Shown here: positions 9,354 through 17,424 of the stretch, one piece after another
How the letters are laid out: each line of letters opens with the position of its first letter
Numbering within the stretch: position 1 is the first letter of the stretch
NCBI GenBank assembly: GCA_964013895.1
Contig: CAXGYF010000001.1
Span: 1 to 64,000 of the forward strand
Reading direction: 5' to 3'
DNA from: MedAcidi-G1 sp002713545
Lineage (GTDB): Bacteria > Actinomycetota > Acidimicrobiia > Acidimicrobiales > MedAcidi-G1
DNA length: 64,000 bases
Notes under the pieces: generated by a model
Database searches by the model: none
What the model saw: only the letters and a program-made list of their open reading frames with translations
Told to the model about the DNA's origin: nothing
Program-made: the position numbers and the translations under genes

Positions 9354-10541
9354 CTACTTATCTGTTGAATCCTTGAAGAAAGTGGGGACCTCATCATCAG
9401 TTGTATCTAACATTTTTTCCAGAAACTGATGGAATCTTTGACCCCCACCTTCGTTTAGACCAAAATTTACAAATTCTTTCATTCCAGTATTTAAAGCTCT
9501 TTGTAAACGAAGACCCGTGAAATAATCTTCATCTTCGACAACGACGCGCAAAAAATCCATTTGTTTTTTGACTACATCTGCTTGTTCTTCATCTGGAGGT
9601 TGAGTATGTAAAAAAGTTTGAATCGTTTTCGAACTTCCTGGTGTTGACCCGGGAAACAACTGGGACAGCATGTATATCTTTCCATTCGCATCAAAACCAG
9701 CGATTGAAACATGAGGGAAAATTGTCCACACCCCACCAACTAGCTCAGAGATCAGCCAATCATCTTCATCTCTTCCTTCGAGTTTTGAAAAGTAGACGTC
9801 GGGTCTTGTAGCCCTCTGGTGAGGTCCCCATGAATCATAGACGGCATGTCCACCTCCTTCAGGTCCGAAAGTATTTCTGTGTAAGATCGGAAGATGGTAT
9901 AGATCCAGGTAGCCATCATATGCAACTTTCCAATTCGGACCTTCAATTACTTGTCTACCAACTACATGACAATCAGCTAAGCCGAGATATTCCAACATTT
10001 CTCCGTAGCCGCATAAGAAAGTGTCAATATCTATTACTGGGTTGGTATTTAGAGTCACCCAAATCAGTCCAGCCCGTTCATCACAAGGAAGCTCAATTAA
10101 ACCGTTACACTCGTAGTCAATTTGACCAAAGTGTTCTTCTTCATAAACCCCAACTAACTCACCCTGAGAATTGTATGTCCATGCATGATAAGGGCAGGCG
10201 TGACGTCTTGAGGACCCTGTGCCTTCTGGAACAACTACTGACCCTCTATGCGTGCAAGAGTTTAGAAATGCTCTTATAACTCTGTCTTCCCCCCGGGTTA
10301 CTAAAACAGGGACTCCTAAAATCTCAATTGAATGATAAGAACCTGGTTGACTTAGTTCTGATGAGCAACTCAAAACAAGAGGTAGTCGACGAAAAACATT
10401 TTTCATTTCTAAATTCCATCTATCAGAATTTGTATAATTTTCAGCGGGAACCTGAAAGATTTGATCCACACGATCTTGTGTACCGTTTTGGAAGTGTTTG
10501 AGTCCTCTTTGACCAAAAGCTAATAAACGTTCTTTGCTCAT
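9354..10541 (-). CDS. Rieske non-heme iron oxygenase, large subunit
   Basis: A 395-residue ring-hydroxylating or demethylating oxygenase alpha subunit. The Rieske 2Fe-2S ligands are Cys96/His98 (CTHRG) and Cys116/His119 (CPYHAW). In the catalytic half, DGYLDLYHLPILH places His216 and His221 as mononuclear-iron ligands. The ATG at 10541 (protein MSKERLL) is chosen over an upstream TTG because a GGGGGGTG ribosome site sits just before it. No small subunit, ferredoxin or reductase is adjacent. It lies upstream of, and on the same strand as, the CoA-transferase, 34 bases away, suggesting an operon. Confidence 0.92.
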   Translation of the reverse strand: MSKERLLAFGQRGLKHFQNGTQDRVDQIFQVPAENYTNSDRWNLEMKNVFRRLPLVLSCSSELSQPGSYHSIEILGVPVLVTRGEDRVIRAFLNSCTHRGSVVVPEGTGSSRRHACPYHAWTYNSQGELVGVYEEEHFGQIDYECNGLIELPCDERAGLIWVTLNTNPVIDIDTFLCGYGEMLEYLGLADCHVVGRQVIEGPNWKVAYDGYLDLYHLPILHRNTFGPEGGGHAVYDSWGPHQRATRPDVYFSKLEGRDEDDWLISELVGGVWTIFPHVSIAGFDANGKIYMLSQLFPGSTPGSSKTIQTFLHTQPPDEEQADVVKKQMDFLRVVVEDEDYFTGLRLQRALNTGMKEFVNFGLNEGGGQRFHQFLEKMLDTTDDEVPTFFKDSTDK

Positions 10542-10633
10542 AATCACACCCCCCAATAATCAATATTTTAATTTTAAACTATGAGTAAACAAATTTAACT
10601 GTCAGACAAACCTTCTATAAAAAAATTTATTTG

Positions 10634-11143
10634 TTAAATGCTTCCCCAAGTCTCTCTATAAATCATGTCCTCAAGTGGTATCCGAGGATGAGATCGAGAC
10701 GTTTTAGAATTTTTGGCAGGAAAACCCATACCTATAACCATCGGCACGTCATACTCATCAGGAATACTTAAGGCAGCTTTAAGTTCTTTTTGACGATAAA
10801 CAGTCATTGGACAGCTGGATAAACCCTGAGAATTTGCAACGATCATTGCATTTTGTGCCATTCTTCCAATATCAAAATCTGGCCTAAGCCCACCGTCCGA
10901 GTGAATAGCAAATACCAGCGCAATAGCCGCATCTTTGATCCAATCACCAAAATCACCACTTTCAGCAACCGAATTTCTCCCTTCTTGTTCCGCGACAACT
11001 ACGATTCGCCCCGTTTGTCTATTTTTACCACTTCCCGCCATTCTTGTTGCTTGCAGTACTTTCAACAAAATTTCTTCAGGAATTGGGATATTCTCAAATT
11101 CTCTTTTATCACGTTTTTCTATAACAGCTTTATAAGCATCCAT
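10634..11143 (-). CDS. Nitroreductase-family FMN oxidoreductase
   Basis: A protein of ~169 residues. The start MDAYKAVIEKRDKREF is the usual nitroreductase opening (Arg residues binding FMN phosphate), followed by AARMAGSGKNRQTGR-like cofactor contacts, FDIGRMAQNAMIVANSQGLSSCPMT and a C-terminal VPMVIGMGFP. The frame also has starts at 11158 and 11188; none has a good ribosome site, and 11143 is chosen by family alignment. Such enzymes reduce nitro groups, quinones or enones with NAD(P)H. It is upstream of the Rieske gene on the same strand and divergent from the MaoC gene. Confidence 0.85.
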   Translation of the reverse strand: MDAYKAVIEKRDKREFENIPIPEEILLKVLQATRMAGSGKNRQTGRIVVVAEQEGRNSVAESGDFGDWIKDAAIALVFAIHSDGGLRPDFDIGRMAQNAMIVANSQGLSSCPMTVYRQKELKAALSIPDEYDVPMVIGMGFPAKNSKTSRSHPRIPLEDMIYRETWGSI

Positions 11144-11230
11144 ACCTAATGATCGCATTAGTAGCAGGCAGGTGTCTAGATCGGGCATGATGGAAACTTG
11201 TAAAATGTTAAAAACCTAGAGGAGGATGAA

Positions 11231-11710
11231 ATGTCTTCAAACTTGCACACTGCTTTTGACAGCCTAAAAGAACTTGAAGGCTCTGATCAGGGCCATGGGG
11301 AATGGTTTGAAGTTGATCAGAACCGGATTAATGACTTTGCTGATGCAACAATTGATCATCAGTTCATTCATGTTGACCCAGAAAGAGCTTTAGAAGAAAC
11401 ACCGTTTGGCGGAACAATAGCTCATGGTTTCCTTTCTCTTTCCCTTCTTGTCCATCTGACAGCAAGCCTCCCTGTTGCAATTCCGAAAATGGAAGGCCAA
11501 CTAATGGGAATAAACTATGGTTTCGAGAAAATTCGTTTTATTAACCCTGTCTTAGCAGGTGCGCGAATAAGAGCTCAAAGCAAAATATCTTCAGTGGAAC
11601 TGAAAGAACCAACTGCTGTGAATATAACTAGAACTATCACCGTAGAAATAGAAGGGCAAAATAAGCCTGCCATAGTAGCTGAATGGATAACACGATCAGT
11701 CTTTGCTTAA
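11231..11710 (+). CDS. MaoC-like dehydratase / enoyl-CoA hydratase 2 family
   Basis: A 159-residue single hot-dog-fold protein. The hydratase-2 motif is visible as FADATIDHQFIHVDPERA (catalytic Asp/His pair) followed by PFGGTIAHGFLSLSLL, as in R-specific enoyl-CoA hydratases. An AGAGGAGG ribosome site precedes the ATG. It would hydrate an enoyl-CoA formed by the acyl-CoA dehydrogenase at 1502, or a ring-derived thioester (inference). The epoxide hydrolase gene follows 29 bases later on the same strand, so the two are probably co-transcribed. Confidence 0.92.
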   Translation: MSSNLHTAFDSLKELEGSDQGHGEWFEVDQNRINDFADATIDHQFIHVDPERALEETPFGGTIAHGFLSLSLLVHLTASLPVAIPKMEGQLMGINYGFEKIRFINPVLAGARIRAQSKISSVELKEPTAVNITRTITVEIEGQNKPAIVAEWITRSVFA

Positions 11711-11739
11711 AACGTACTTATTGATCTGATAAAAATCTT

Positions 11740-12897
11740 ATGGAAATAGAAAGTTTCAGCCCTGACATCAGTAAAGAAGCCTTGAATTTACTGAAAAAAC
11801 GTCTTTTAGATACTCGTTGGCCGCACACAATTGGTGGAGACGATTGGGCATACGGTGTCCCAAATGAATGGCTACGCGAAATGGTTGACTATTGGGCAAA
11901 CACATGGAGTTGGGAAAAAGTAGCTCAAGAAATAAGTCGTTATGAGCACTTTAAAGTTGAAATAGAAGGAATAAGTATCCATTTTCTTAGATCAAAAGGA
12001 ACTAAAAGCAATTCAATCCCAATTATCTTAACCCATGGATGGCCTTGGACTTTTTGGGACTTTCGTGAGGTAATAACTCCACTTTCATCTCCTAAGGAAA
12101 AGGGGTCCCCATCATTTGATGTGATTGTGCCTTCACTCCCCGGTTTTGGATTCTCCACACCACTCACACATGCCGGGGTAGATGTCCCAACCGTCGCATA
12201 TCTTTGGAACAAATTAATGACTGAAGTACTTGGATATGAAAATTACGCAGCACATGGCGGAGACTGGGGGTCTCTTATAACTGCGCATCTAGGTCATGCA
12301 TATAGCGAAAACGTCATTGGTGTCCATCTCGGGTTACCTGTTGTACCTGGGCTAATAAGGAGTGAAATTCCTGATCACTATTGGGTTCCGGAAGAAAAAG
12401 AGTTGAGGGACAGAGCTGACGAAGCAGCACCTTCATTAAAAAGTCATCTTGCAGTACATACAAATGATCCTCATACTTTAGCTCACGCGTTAATTGACTC
12501 TCCGGTAGGTACAGCCGCCTGGCTTTGGGAACGAAGGTACAATTGGAGTGACAACAAAGGTGATATTGAGTCAGTTTTTTCACGAGAAGACCTGTGCACC
12601 AATGCATCTTTGTATTGGTGCACAGGAGCAATAACTTCATCACTAAGAATGTATTTTGAGCACTTTAATAAACCCTGGCCACTAGCTCACGATCGCCAAC
12701 CGGTAATTGAATCCCCAACTGCGTACGCGATTTTTCCTAAAGACGTAGTGATGCTCCCTAAAAAAATTGCTGAAGAGAAAACTAATCTTTTACGATGGAC
12801 AGTGATGCCCGCAGGTGGACACTTTAGTGCAGCCGAGCAACCATCGTTACTAGTAAATGACATCCAAGAAACTTTTTCGCAACTTTATAGCAAGTAA
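11740..12897 (+). CDS. Epoxide hydrolase, N-terminal-domain (EHN) type alpha/beta hydrolase
   Basis: A 385-residue microsomal-epoxide-hydrolase-like enzyme that would open an epoxide to a diol. The N-terminal EHN region (SKEALNLLKKRLLDTRWPHT, residues 11-30) precedes the hydrolase fold with oxyanion motif HGWP at 99-102 and nucleophile Asp175 in HGGDWG. The C-terminal PAGGHFSAAEQP supplies the general-base histidine. No signal peptide is seen. The gene contains a perfect 13-bp inverted repeat (12591-12626) that encodes the Cys286 and Cys294 region. Its context with P450s fits hydrolysis of a P450-made epoxide. Confidence 0.93.
   Translation: MEIESFSPDISKEALNLLKKRLLDTRWPHTIGGDDWAYGVPNEWLREMVDYWANTWSWEKVAQEISRYEHFKVEIEGISIHFLRSKGTKSNSIPIILTHGWPWTFWDFREVITPLSSPKEKGSPSFDVIVPSLPGFGFSTPLTHAGVDVPTVAYLWNKLMTEVLGYENYAAHGGDWGSLITAHLGHAYSENVIGVHLGLPVVPGLIRSEIPDHYWVPEEKELRDRADEAAPSLKSHLAVHTNDPHTLAHALIDSPVGTAAWLWERRYNWSDNKGDIESVFSREDLCTNASLYWCTGAITSSLRMYFEHFNKPWPLAHDRQPVIESPTAYAIFPKDVVMLPKKIAEEKTNLLRWTVMPAGGHFSAAEQPSLLVNDIQETFSQLYSK
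12591..12626. repeat. Perfect 13-bp inverted repeat inside the epoxide hydrolase gene
   Basis: CCTGTGCACCAAT (12591-12603) and ATTGGTGCACAGG (12614-12626) are exact reverse complements separated by 10 bases. In frame they encode Leu-Cys-Thr-Asn and Tyr-Trp-Cys-Thr-Gly. A 13-bp perfect arm with so short a spacer is not expected by chance in 64 kb (order 0.01). It may be an mRNA hairpin or a product of palindrome-templated mutation. Confidence 0.9.
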
Positions 12898-12906
12898 ATT
12901 CCTTGC

Positions 12907-14184
12907 CTATTTGATTTTTATGTGCATCTCTTCTAGAGGCAACAAAAAGAAACTAGGTTCGTGAGCCGGGTCAGATAAAGGTTTAGCAAATTCAAACCAT
13001 TCGCTACGTTGTAATAAAGCTGTAAATGAACTCTTTAATTCTTGACGAGCAAGAGAAGCTCCGGGGCAAAAATGAGCACCAAATCCGAAAGCTAAATGTC
13101 CGCCGTTATCTTTTCGTGTGATATCGAATTCTTCTGGATTCTTAAATTGTTCTGGATCCCGATTAGCTGCTCCGTATCGGACCGAAACCATTGAACCAGA
13201 GGGAATTGTGGTACCACAAACCTCGGTATCTTCAGTAGTCATACGTGCCAAGCCCTGAACCGGGCTCCAAAATCGCAAAGCTTCTTCTATAAAGTTTTCT
13301 AAGAGTTCAGGATTACTTCTGAGCATTTTTTGTGTCTCTGGGTATTCAATTAATAACCAAATGCCGTGCGCCAGTGCACTAGTCGTAGTTTCAAAACCTC
13401 CGGTAATTAACTGGTGCATCAAGTTTTGCAATTCAGCGATTGTGAGTGGTTCCTCACCCTCTTCGTGTGAATGCACCAATGCCGAAATTAGATCATCTGA
13501 AGGATTTTGACGTCTCTTTTCAAACTCTTGTGCAAAATGTCTTTGAGCTTCTAACTCTATTTCTGCTACTTCCCTAACTTCGTCTTCTGAAAGTAGCCGC
13601 ATCGAGGGAGCAAGCATTGCGTCTGCCCACTTTTTAAATGTATGGATCTGACTTCTATCAAGTCCTAATTGTTCAGTAATGATTATTCCCGGAAGAGGCA
13701 TAGCGAATTCATTGACAAATTCACATTCACCAGAATCGACAAAGGCATCAATAAGAGAATTTGCTACGGCATCAATATTCGGCGCCATTGCCGCTACTCT
13801 CCTTGGAGTGAAAACGCGATTTATAAGCTTGCGATAGTGGGTGTGTACAGGTGGATCTGTGCGTTGCAAAGTCAGTACATGTCCCCATCCTTCTTTACTG
13901 AGAATTTCTTGATGGAGGCGAAGTTTTTCTGCTTGATGCCCTGAAGCTGCCCGAACGGTGCTGGAAAAAATTTCAGGTGTCAATAAAGCTTCCTTTGAAG
14001 CTTCATAATTTACCATAAGCCAGACTCCTGTTTCAGACACCCTATGTACGGGGCAACTCTCATGTAATTCGGCTATAAATTCCCAAGGTTCACTCTGAAT
14101 CTTATGATCCATAAAACTTGTCGTTACGGGACATTTGTGGTCTGAAGAAGATGATCCTTCATGTGCAGTTTCTTCAACGGTCAT
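12907..14184 (-). CDS. Cytochrome P450 (second of three)
   Basis: A 425-residue soluble bacterial P450. The I-helix motif is GGFETTT, the K-helix ExxR is EEALR, and the heme loop FGFGAHFCPG places Cys373 as thiolate ligand. The ATG at 14184 is preferred over the GTG at 14190. It is convergent with the epoxide hydrolase (10 bases between stops) and divergent from the SDR at 14245, 60 bases away. Sequence around the substrate-recognition loops differs from the other two P450s here, so it probably acts on a different position or substrate. No redox partner is in the window. Confidence 0.95.
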   Translation of the reverse strand: MTVEETAHEGSSSSDHKCPVTTSFMDHKIQSEPWEFIAELHESCPVHRVSETGVWLMVNYEASKEALLTPEIFSSTVRAASGHQAEKLRLHQEILSKEGWGHVLTLQRTDPPVHTHYRKLINRVFTPRRVAAMAPNIDAVANSLIDAFVDSGECEFVNEFAMPLPGIIITEQLGLDRSQIHTFKKWADAMLAPSMRLLSEDEVREVAEIELEAQRHFAQEFEKRRQNPSDDLISALVHSHEEGEEPLTIAELQNLMHQLITGGFETTTSALAHGIWLLIEYPETQKMLRSNPELLENFIEEALRFWSPVQGLARMTTEDTEVCGTTIPSGSMVSVRYGAANRDPEQFKNPEEFDITRKDNGGHLAFGFGAHFCPGASLARQELKSSFTALLQRSEWFEFAKPLSDPAHEPSFFLLPLEEMHIKIK

Positions 14185-14244
14185 AACCACAGGCTACGCA
14201 ATCTAGATGGGGAAGTCGACTTGAAGCCGATGTAAAGTTAAGTC

Positions 14245-15081
14245 ATGTCAAGAATGAGTGGAAAAGTCGCAGTCATAACTGGCGGTGCAAATGGTCTTGG
14301 AAGAGCTACAGCTTTACGATTTGCTCAAGAGGGGGCAAAGGGAATAGTTATTGCGGACATGATCGAAAAAGCAGGATTAGAAACCGTAAAGATAGTTCAA
14401 AATGCTGGCGGTAAAGCAACATATGTGAGCCTTGATGCCATTAACCGCCTCGAGAACCAAGAAATGATCGATGTTGCTTTAACAGAATTTGGTTCAGTTG
14501 ATGTTCTTGTGACTGCCGCTGGAATTACACATCAAGATTATCTTTCGGGTGATCGAGAAGCCGAAGTCAAAATGGCAATAAAGCGCGCTCAAGAAATAGA
14601 AAATCCTGTGCAAGCATTTATCGATGGGAACCTCGAAGAATGGCAAAAAGTTTTGGATGTAAACCTGACAGGAACCTATTTCGCGCTTCAGTCTGCTGCG
14701 GCAGTTATGGCCGAACAAAATACAGGAGGTTCAATAATTACTCTCGCATCAATTGCTGCAAAACATCCAGATGCGGGACCAACTCCGTATGTTGTCTCAA
14801 AAGCTGGGGTTTGGATGCTCACTAAAAAAGCCGCTCGTGAACTTGCCCCAGCCAATATTAGGGTTAACGCAATTGGACCGGGTTTTATTGAAACCCACAT
14901 GACTACTATTTTTGAAATTGCACCTCCTGAAAGAGTCGAAGAAGCATTAAAGAGCGTTCCGATGGGTAGAAGAGGCCTTCCAGTCGAAGTAGCAAATACT
15001 GCTCTTTTTCTTGCATCTGATGAATCGTCATATATGACAGGGGAAATCTTGCATCCAGACGGTGGCTATTTCACTGATTAA
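14245..15081 (+). CDS. Short-chain dehydrogenase/reductase with extended loop
   Basis: A 278-residue SDR. TGGANGLG at residues 12-19 binds NAD(P); the catalytic pair is Tyr182 and Lys186 (YVVSK). TAAG replaces the common NNAG. Between residues ~95 and 130 there is an insert rich in charged residues (GDREAEVKMAIKRAQEIENP) not present in minimal SDRs, which shifts the active-site Tyr about 25 positions later than usual. The likely role is oxidation of a hydroxyl made by the adjacent P450 or epoxide hydrolase. It converges on the PEP-mobile-domain gene, stops 10 bases apart. Confidence 0.9.
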   Translation: MSRMSGKVAVITGGANGLGRATALRFAQEGAKGIVIADMIEKAGLETVKIVQNAGGKATYVSLDAINRLENQEMIDVALTEFGSVDVLVTAAGITHQDYLSGDREAEVKMAIKRAQEIENPVQAFIDGNLEEWQKVLDVNLTGTYFALQSAAAVMAEQNTGGSIITLASIAAKHPDAGPTPYVVSKAGVWMLTKKAARELAPANIRVNAIGPGFIETHMTTIFEIAPPERVEEALKSVPMGRRGLPVEVANTALFLASDESSYMTGEILHPDGGYFTD

Positions 15082-15090
15082 ATTTTTAAA

Positions 15091-16824
15091 CTATGCGTCA
15101 ATTGTCACGGTCCCTGTTGAACCATCAACAGTAATGGTAGAACCATCGGTTATACGATCAGTTGCATCTGTCACCGATACAGCACAAGGAATTCCAAGCT
15201 CTCTGCTTACTATCGCCGCATGACTAGCAACTGCGCCAACATTTACCACAACGGCTGACGCTGTCATAAACAAAGGCGTCCAAGACGGATCAGTCGTCGG
15301 AGCAATCATGACATCGCCAGGTTCAAGTGATGAAGCATCACTTGGATCCAAAATGACTCTTGCCGTTCCAGTGGCGATACCTGGTGCCCCTGCACTTCCC
15401 TGTAATACTTCTCCTACTTCTGCCCGACCAGACTTGTTAGCACCTCTTTTTGGCCATTCAGAAATTGGTGGTATACCAACTTTTCCGTCGACAATGTAAG
15501 GGGGCTCAACTTCATGAAGAAAAGAAAAATCCTTATCTCTTTCCAAAATTATTTCCCTCATTGACATTGGGTCAGCGACAAAACCATCTAGTTCTGCCTC
15601 GGTAACCATAAACAATTGCTGAGGATCGTCAATTGCGCCCGCCTCTACCATTCTCCTACCTAGCTCCATCATCGCTAACTTTGCTTCATGAACTGAACGA
15701 ATAGCAGCATTTTTACCCATTTCTCGATAGCCAAAGAAAAGAGCAGCTGATTTGATCGCCGCCGCAAGACTAGCGTGTGTTTCCTCATCATCTTTCACAA
15801 GATCTAGCACTTCTGCAGTTAGTTTTTCTCGCGTTTTAGCTGACTCAACAGAAGCCATATGTGGCGACTTATCATCTTCTTGGAAACGTAAGCGCTCCAA
15901 CATGCCAAGTGGAAGTTCAGGTTTCGTCGTCCAAGAATGCGACCTCATGTCCCATTCGTTAGGTCCACGATGGCCACACTCCGCTATTAGTTCTTCCCAA
16001 TCTGTAATAAAGCTTTTAGCATCATCGGAGTTTAAAGATTTTATTTTTTTTAACGCTTCAGCACTCCCACCATCAAAAATAGTTGAAAGTTCTTCTGAGT
16101 TTCGAATGATCCTGCTCAAATCCCACATGCGAAACGAAGCTGCAGCAGATTCAACGTCTCCAACTGCAGACATAAGCTTCACAGCATCATCGGAACGTCC
16201 AATTCCATCACAAATAGCCTGAACAGCCCCTGGCCCAAGTGAGCAGGCTAATGCTGCAACACAAGATGGAACCCAAACATATTCAAGCAACTCAACCATT
16301 TCACGTGCATATCTAACTAGCTCTTCATTAGATGACTCACTGTGATTTGGGCGATTTTTCACAGCATCTCGAGCTACTTTAGATCTTTCTTCCATCATTG
16401 GATAATCATCCGTACTCATTACCCAGGCCATACTTGCAGCCACTAAATCTTCAGCTTCTTCTTTAATATCTTCAGGATGTTCTTCATATTCAGGAACATC
16501 GGAACGTTCACCAAAATAAGCCAAATTTATTGCTTCTGGCGTAGCTCCGGGCATTCGAACCCCGAAAACCCAAGTCATTGAAAGACAGTTGTAGAAATAT
16601 CCTCCCCAAAGTCCGAAAGTGCTTCGTGCCTCGTGGGGGAATTCGTCCAGATCAAAAACTCCGTACTCTACATATCCGCCAGCAACTCCAGGACAACAAC
16701 CTTTCTCCCAAGCCAAAGTCCAACCAAGTGGACTCCATGGATCTGGACCTACCTCGTCTGCATTTCCACGCGTGTAATAACGAAACCTTTCATTAAATGG
16801 ACTATCCGTAATCCAGCTCTCCAT
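15091..16824 (-). CDS. PEP-utilising mobile-domain protein, rifampin-phosphotransferase-like, no ATP-binding domain (paralog 2)
   Basis: A 577-residue paralog of the protein at 4134 with the same layout: an N-terminal ~470-residue substrate-binding-like region opening with YTRGNADEV...SPLGW, then a C-terminal phosphohistidine domain with DVMIAPTTDPSWTPLFMTASAVVVNVG and His535 in SHAAIVSRELGIPCAV. The ATP-grasp domain is again missing. It is divergent from the selenoprotein/P450 pair at 16915 (90-base gap). Both paralogs therefore sit beside a P450, which suggests phosphoryl activation of an oxygenated substrate (inference). The two copies are clearly diverged rather than a recent duplication. 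Confidence 0.8.
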   Translation of the reverse strand: MESWITDSPFNERFRYYTRGNADEVGPDPWSPLGWTLAWEKGCCPGVAGGYVEYGVFDLDEFPHEARSTFGLWGGYFYNCLSMTWVFGVRMPGATPEAINLAYFGERSDVPEYEEHPEDIKEEAEDLVAASMAWVMSTDDYPMMEERSKVARDAVKNRPNHSESSNEELVRYAREMVELLEYVWVPSCVAALACSLGPGAVQAICDGIGRSDDAVKLMSAVGDVESAAASFRMWDLSRIIRNSEELSTIFDGGSAEALKKIKSLNSDDAKSFITDWEELIAECGHRGPNEWDMRSHSWTTKPELPLGMLERLRFQEDDKSPHMASVESAKTREKLTAEVLDLVKDDEETHASLAAAIKSAALFFGYREMGKNAAIRSVHEAKLAMMELGRRMVEAGAIDDPQQLFMVTEAELDGFVADPMSMREIILERDKDFSFLHEVEPPYIVDGKVGIPPISEWPKRGANKSGRAEVGEVLQGSAGAPGIATGTARVILDPSDASSLEPGDVMIAPTTDPSWTPLFMTASAVVVNVGAVASHAAIVSRELGIPCAVSVTDATDRITDGSTITVDGSTGTVTIDA

Positions 16825-16914
16825 TTCAACTTCCTTTATTCTGATATTTTTAAGCTCAACTATTTCTATTTAATAAGTTCATGAAAAACTATCACTAGAA
16901 GGGAGACTGCACAT

Positions 16915-17421
16915 ATGGCGCGTATAGAAATTCCTGAAGGTGAAGGAAACGAAGTTAATAGGGTCTGGTCAATAGCCCCCCACATGGGTGAAGGGGTGCA
17001 TGCTTTAAGTAAAGCCGTTTATGAAAAAAGTGGTCTACCTATCCGTGAACGTGAAGCCGCTAGGATGCGGATCGCTCAATTAAACGCATGCGATATATGA
17101 CTGAATACAAGAGCTGCATCGGCGATGGAGCAAGGATTTGATGAAGATCATTATCATTCGGTTCACTTATATGAGGAGAATCAGTCTTTTACAATTCGTG
17201 AAAAATTAGCGATCGAATACGCTGAGTGTTTTGCTCTTGACCATAAAGCTATAAATGACGAATTCTTTATTCGCTTAAAAGAACATTTCACTGAAGAGGA
17301 AATTCTGGAACTAACTGTCACGATAGGTTTTTGCATTGGAATGGGAAGAGCATTAACAGTTTTGGATGTAGCACAGGACTTTGACGTTAATTGGAGTCGT
17401 GAACCAAAGAAGCAAACGTAA
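16915..17421 (+). CDS. CMD/AhpD-like protein, candidate selenoprotein with CxxU (in-frame TGA at 17098-17100)
   Basis: One continuous frame of 168 residues is interrupted only by a TGA at codon 62. The upstream part ends REAARMRIAQLNAC59-D-I-, the opening of the redox CxxC of the carboxymuconolactone decarboxylase/AhpD family. The TGA falls on the second Cys of that motif, and the frame continues with family-like sequence (LNTRAASAMEQG, then FTIREKLAIEYAECFALDH, then EILELTVTIGFCIGMGRA). Read as selenocysteine this gives C59xxU62. A hairpin at 17113-17131 has the spacing and G-starting apical loop of a bacterial SECIS. A good AAGGGAG ribosome site precedes the ATG. The role is probably thiol/selenol peroxide or disulfide chemistry. 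It lies 3 bases upstream of a P450. The alternative is a pseudogene split by one point mutation; conservation on both sides argues against that. Confidence 0.75.
17113..17131 (+). promoter_or_regulatory. Candidate bacterial SECIS element
   Basis: GCTGCATC (17113-17120) pairs with GATGGAGC (17124-17131) with one G-G mismatch, leaving a GGC apical loop at 17121-17123. The loop begins 20 bases after the TGA. Known bacterial SECIS elements have a small apical loop with a G in its first two positions, about 16-37 bases downstream of the UGA; this hairpin meets all of these. It would recruit SelB with Sec-tRNA. The element is read through as coding sequence. Confidence 0.6.
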
Positions 17422-17424
17422 ATC

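Noticed and set aside
14494..14718. Minus-strand open frames inside SDR, ALDH and acyl-CoA dehydrogenase genes
   Set aside because: They are short, lack ribosome sites and known motifs, and overlap genes with clear catalytic residues.
15324..15344. 9-bp perfect hairpin (CAAGTGATG / CATCACTTG, 3-base loop) inside the second PEP-mobile-domain gene
   Set aside because: About one or two such hairpins are expected by chance in this window, and the paralog lacks it, so no function is claimed.
16915..17421. Reading the TGA-interrupted CMD gene as a simple pseudogene
   Set aside because: Sequence on both sides is family-like and the frame is unbroken apart from the TGA, which falls exactly on the redox-motif cysteine codon and is followed by a SECIS-like hairpin. 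A pseudogene remains the fallback if the genome lacks selB/selC.
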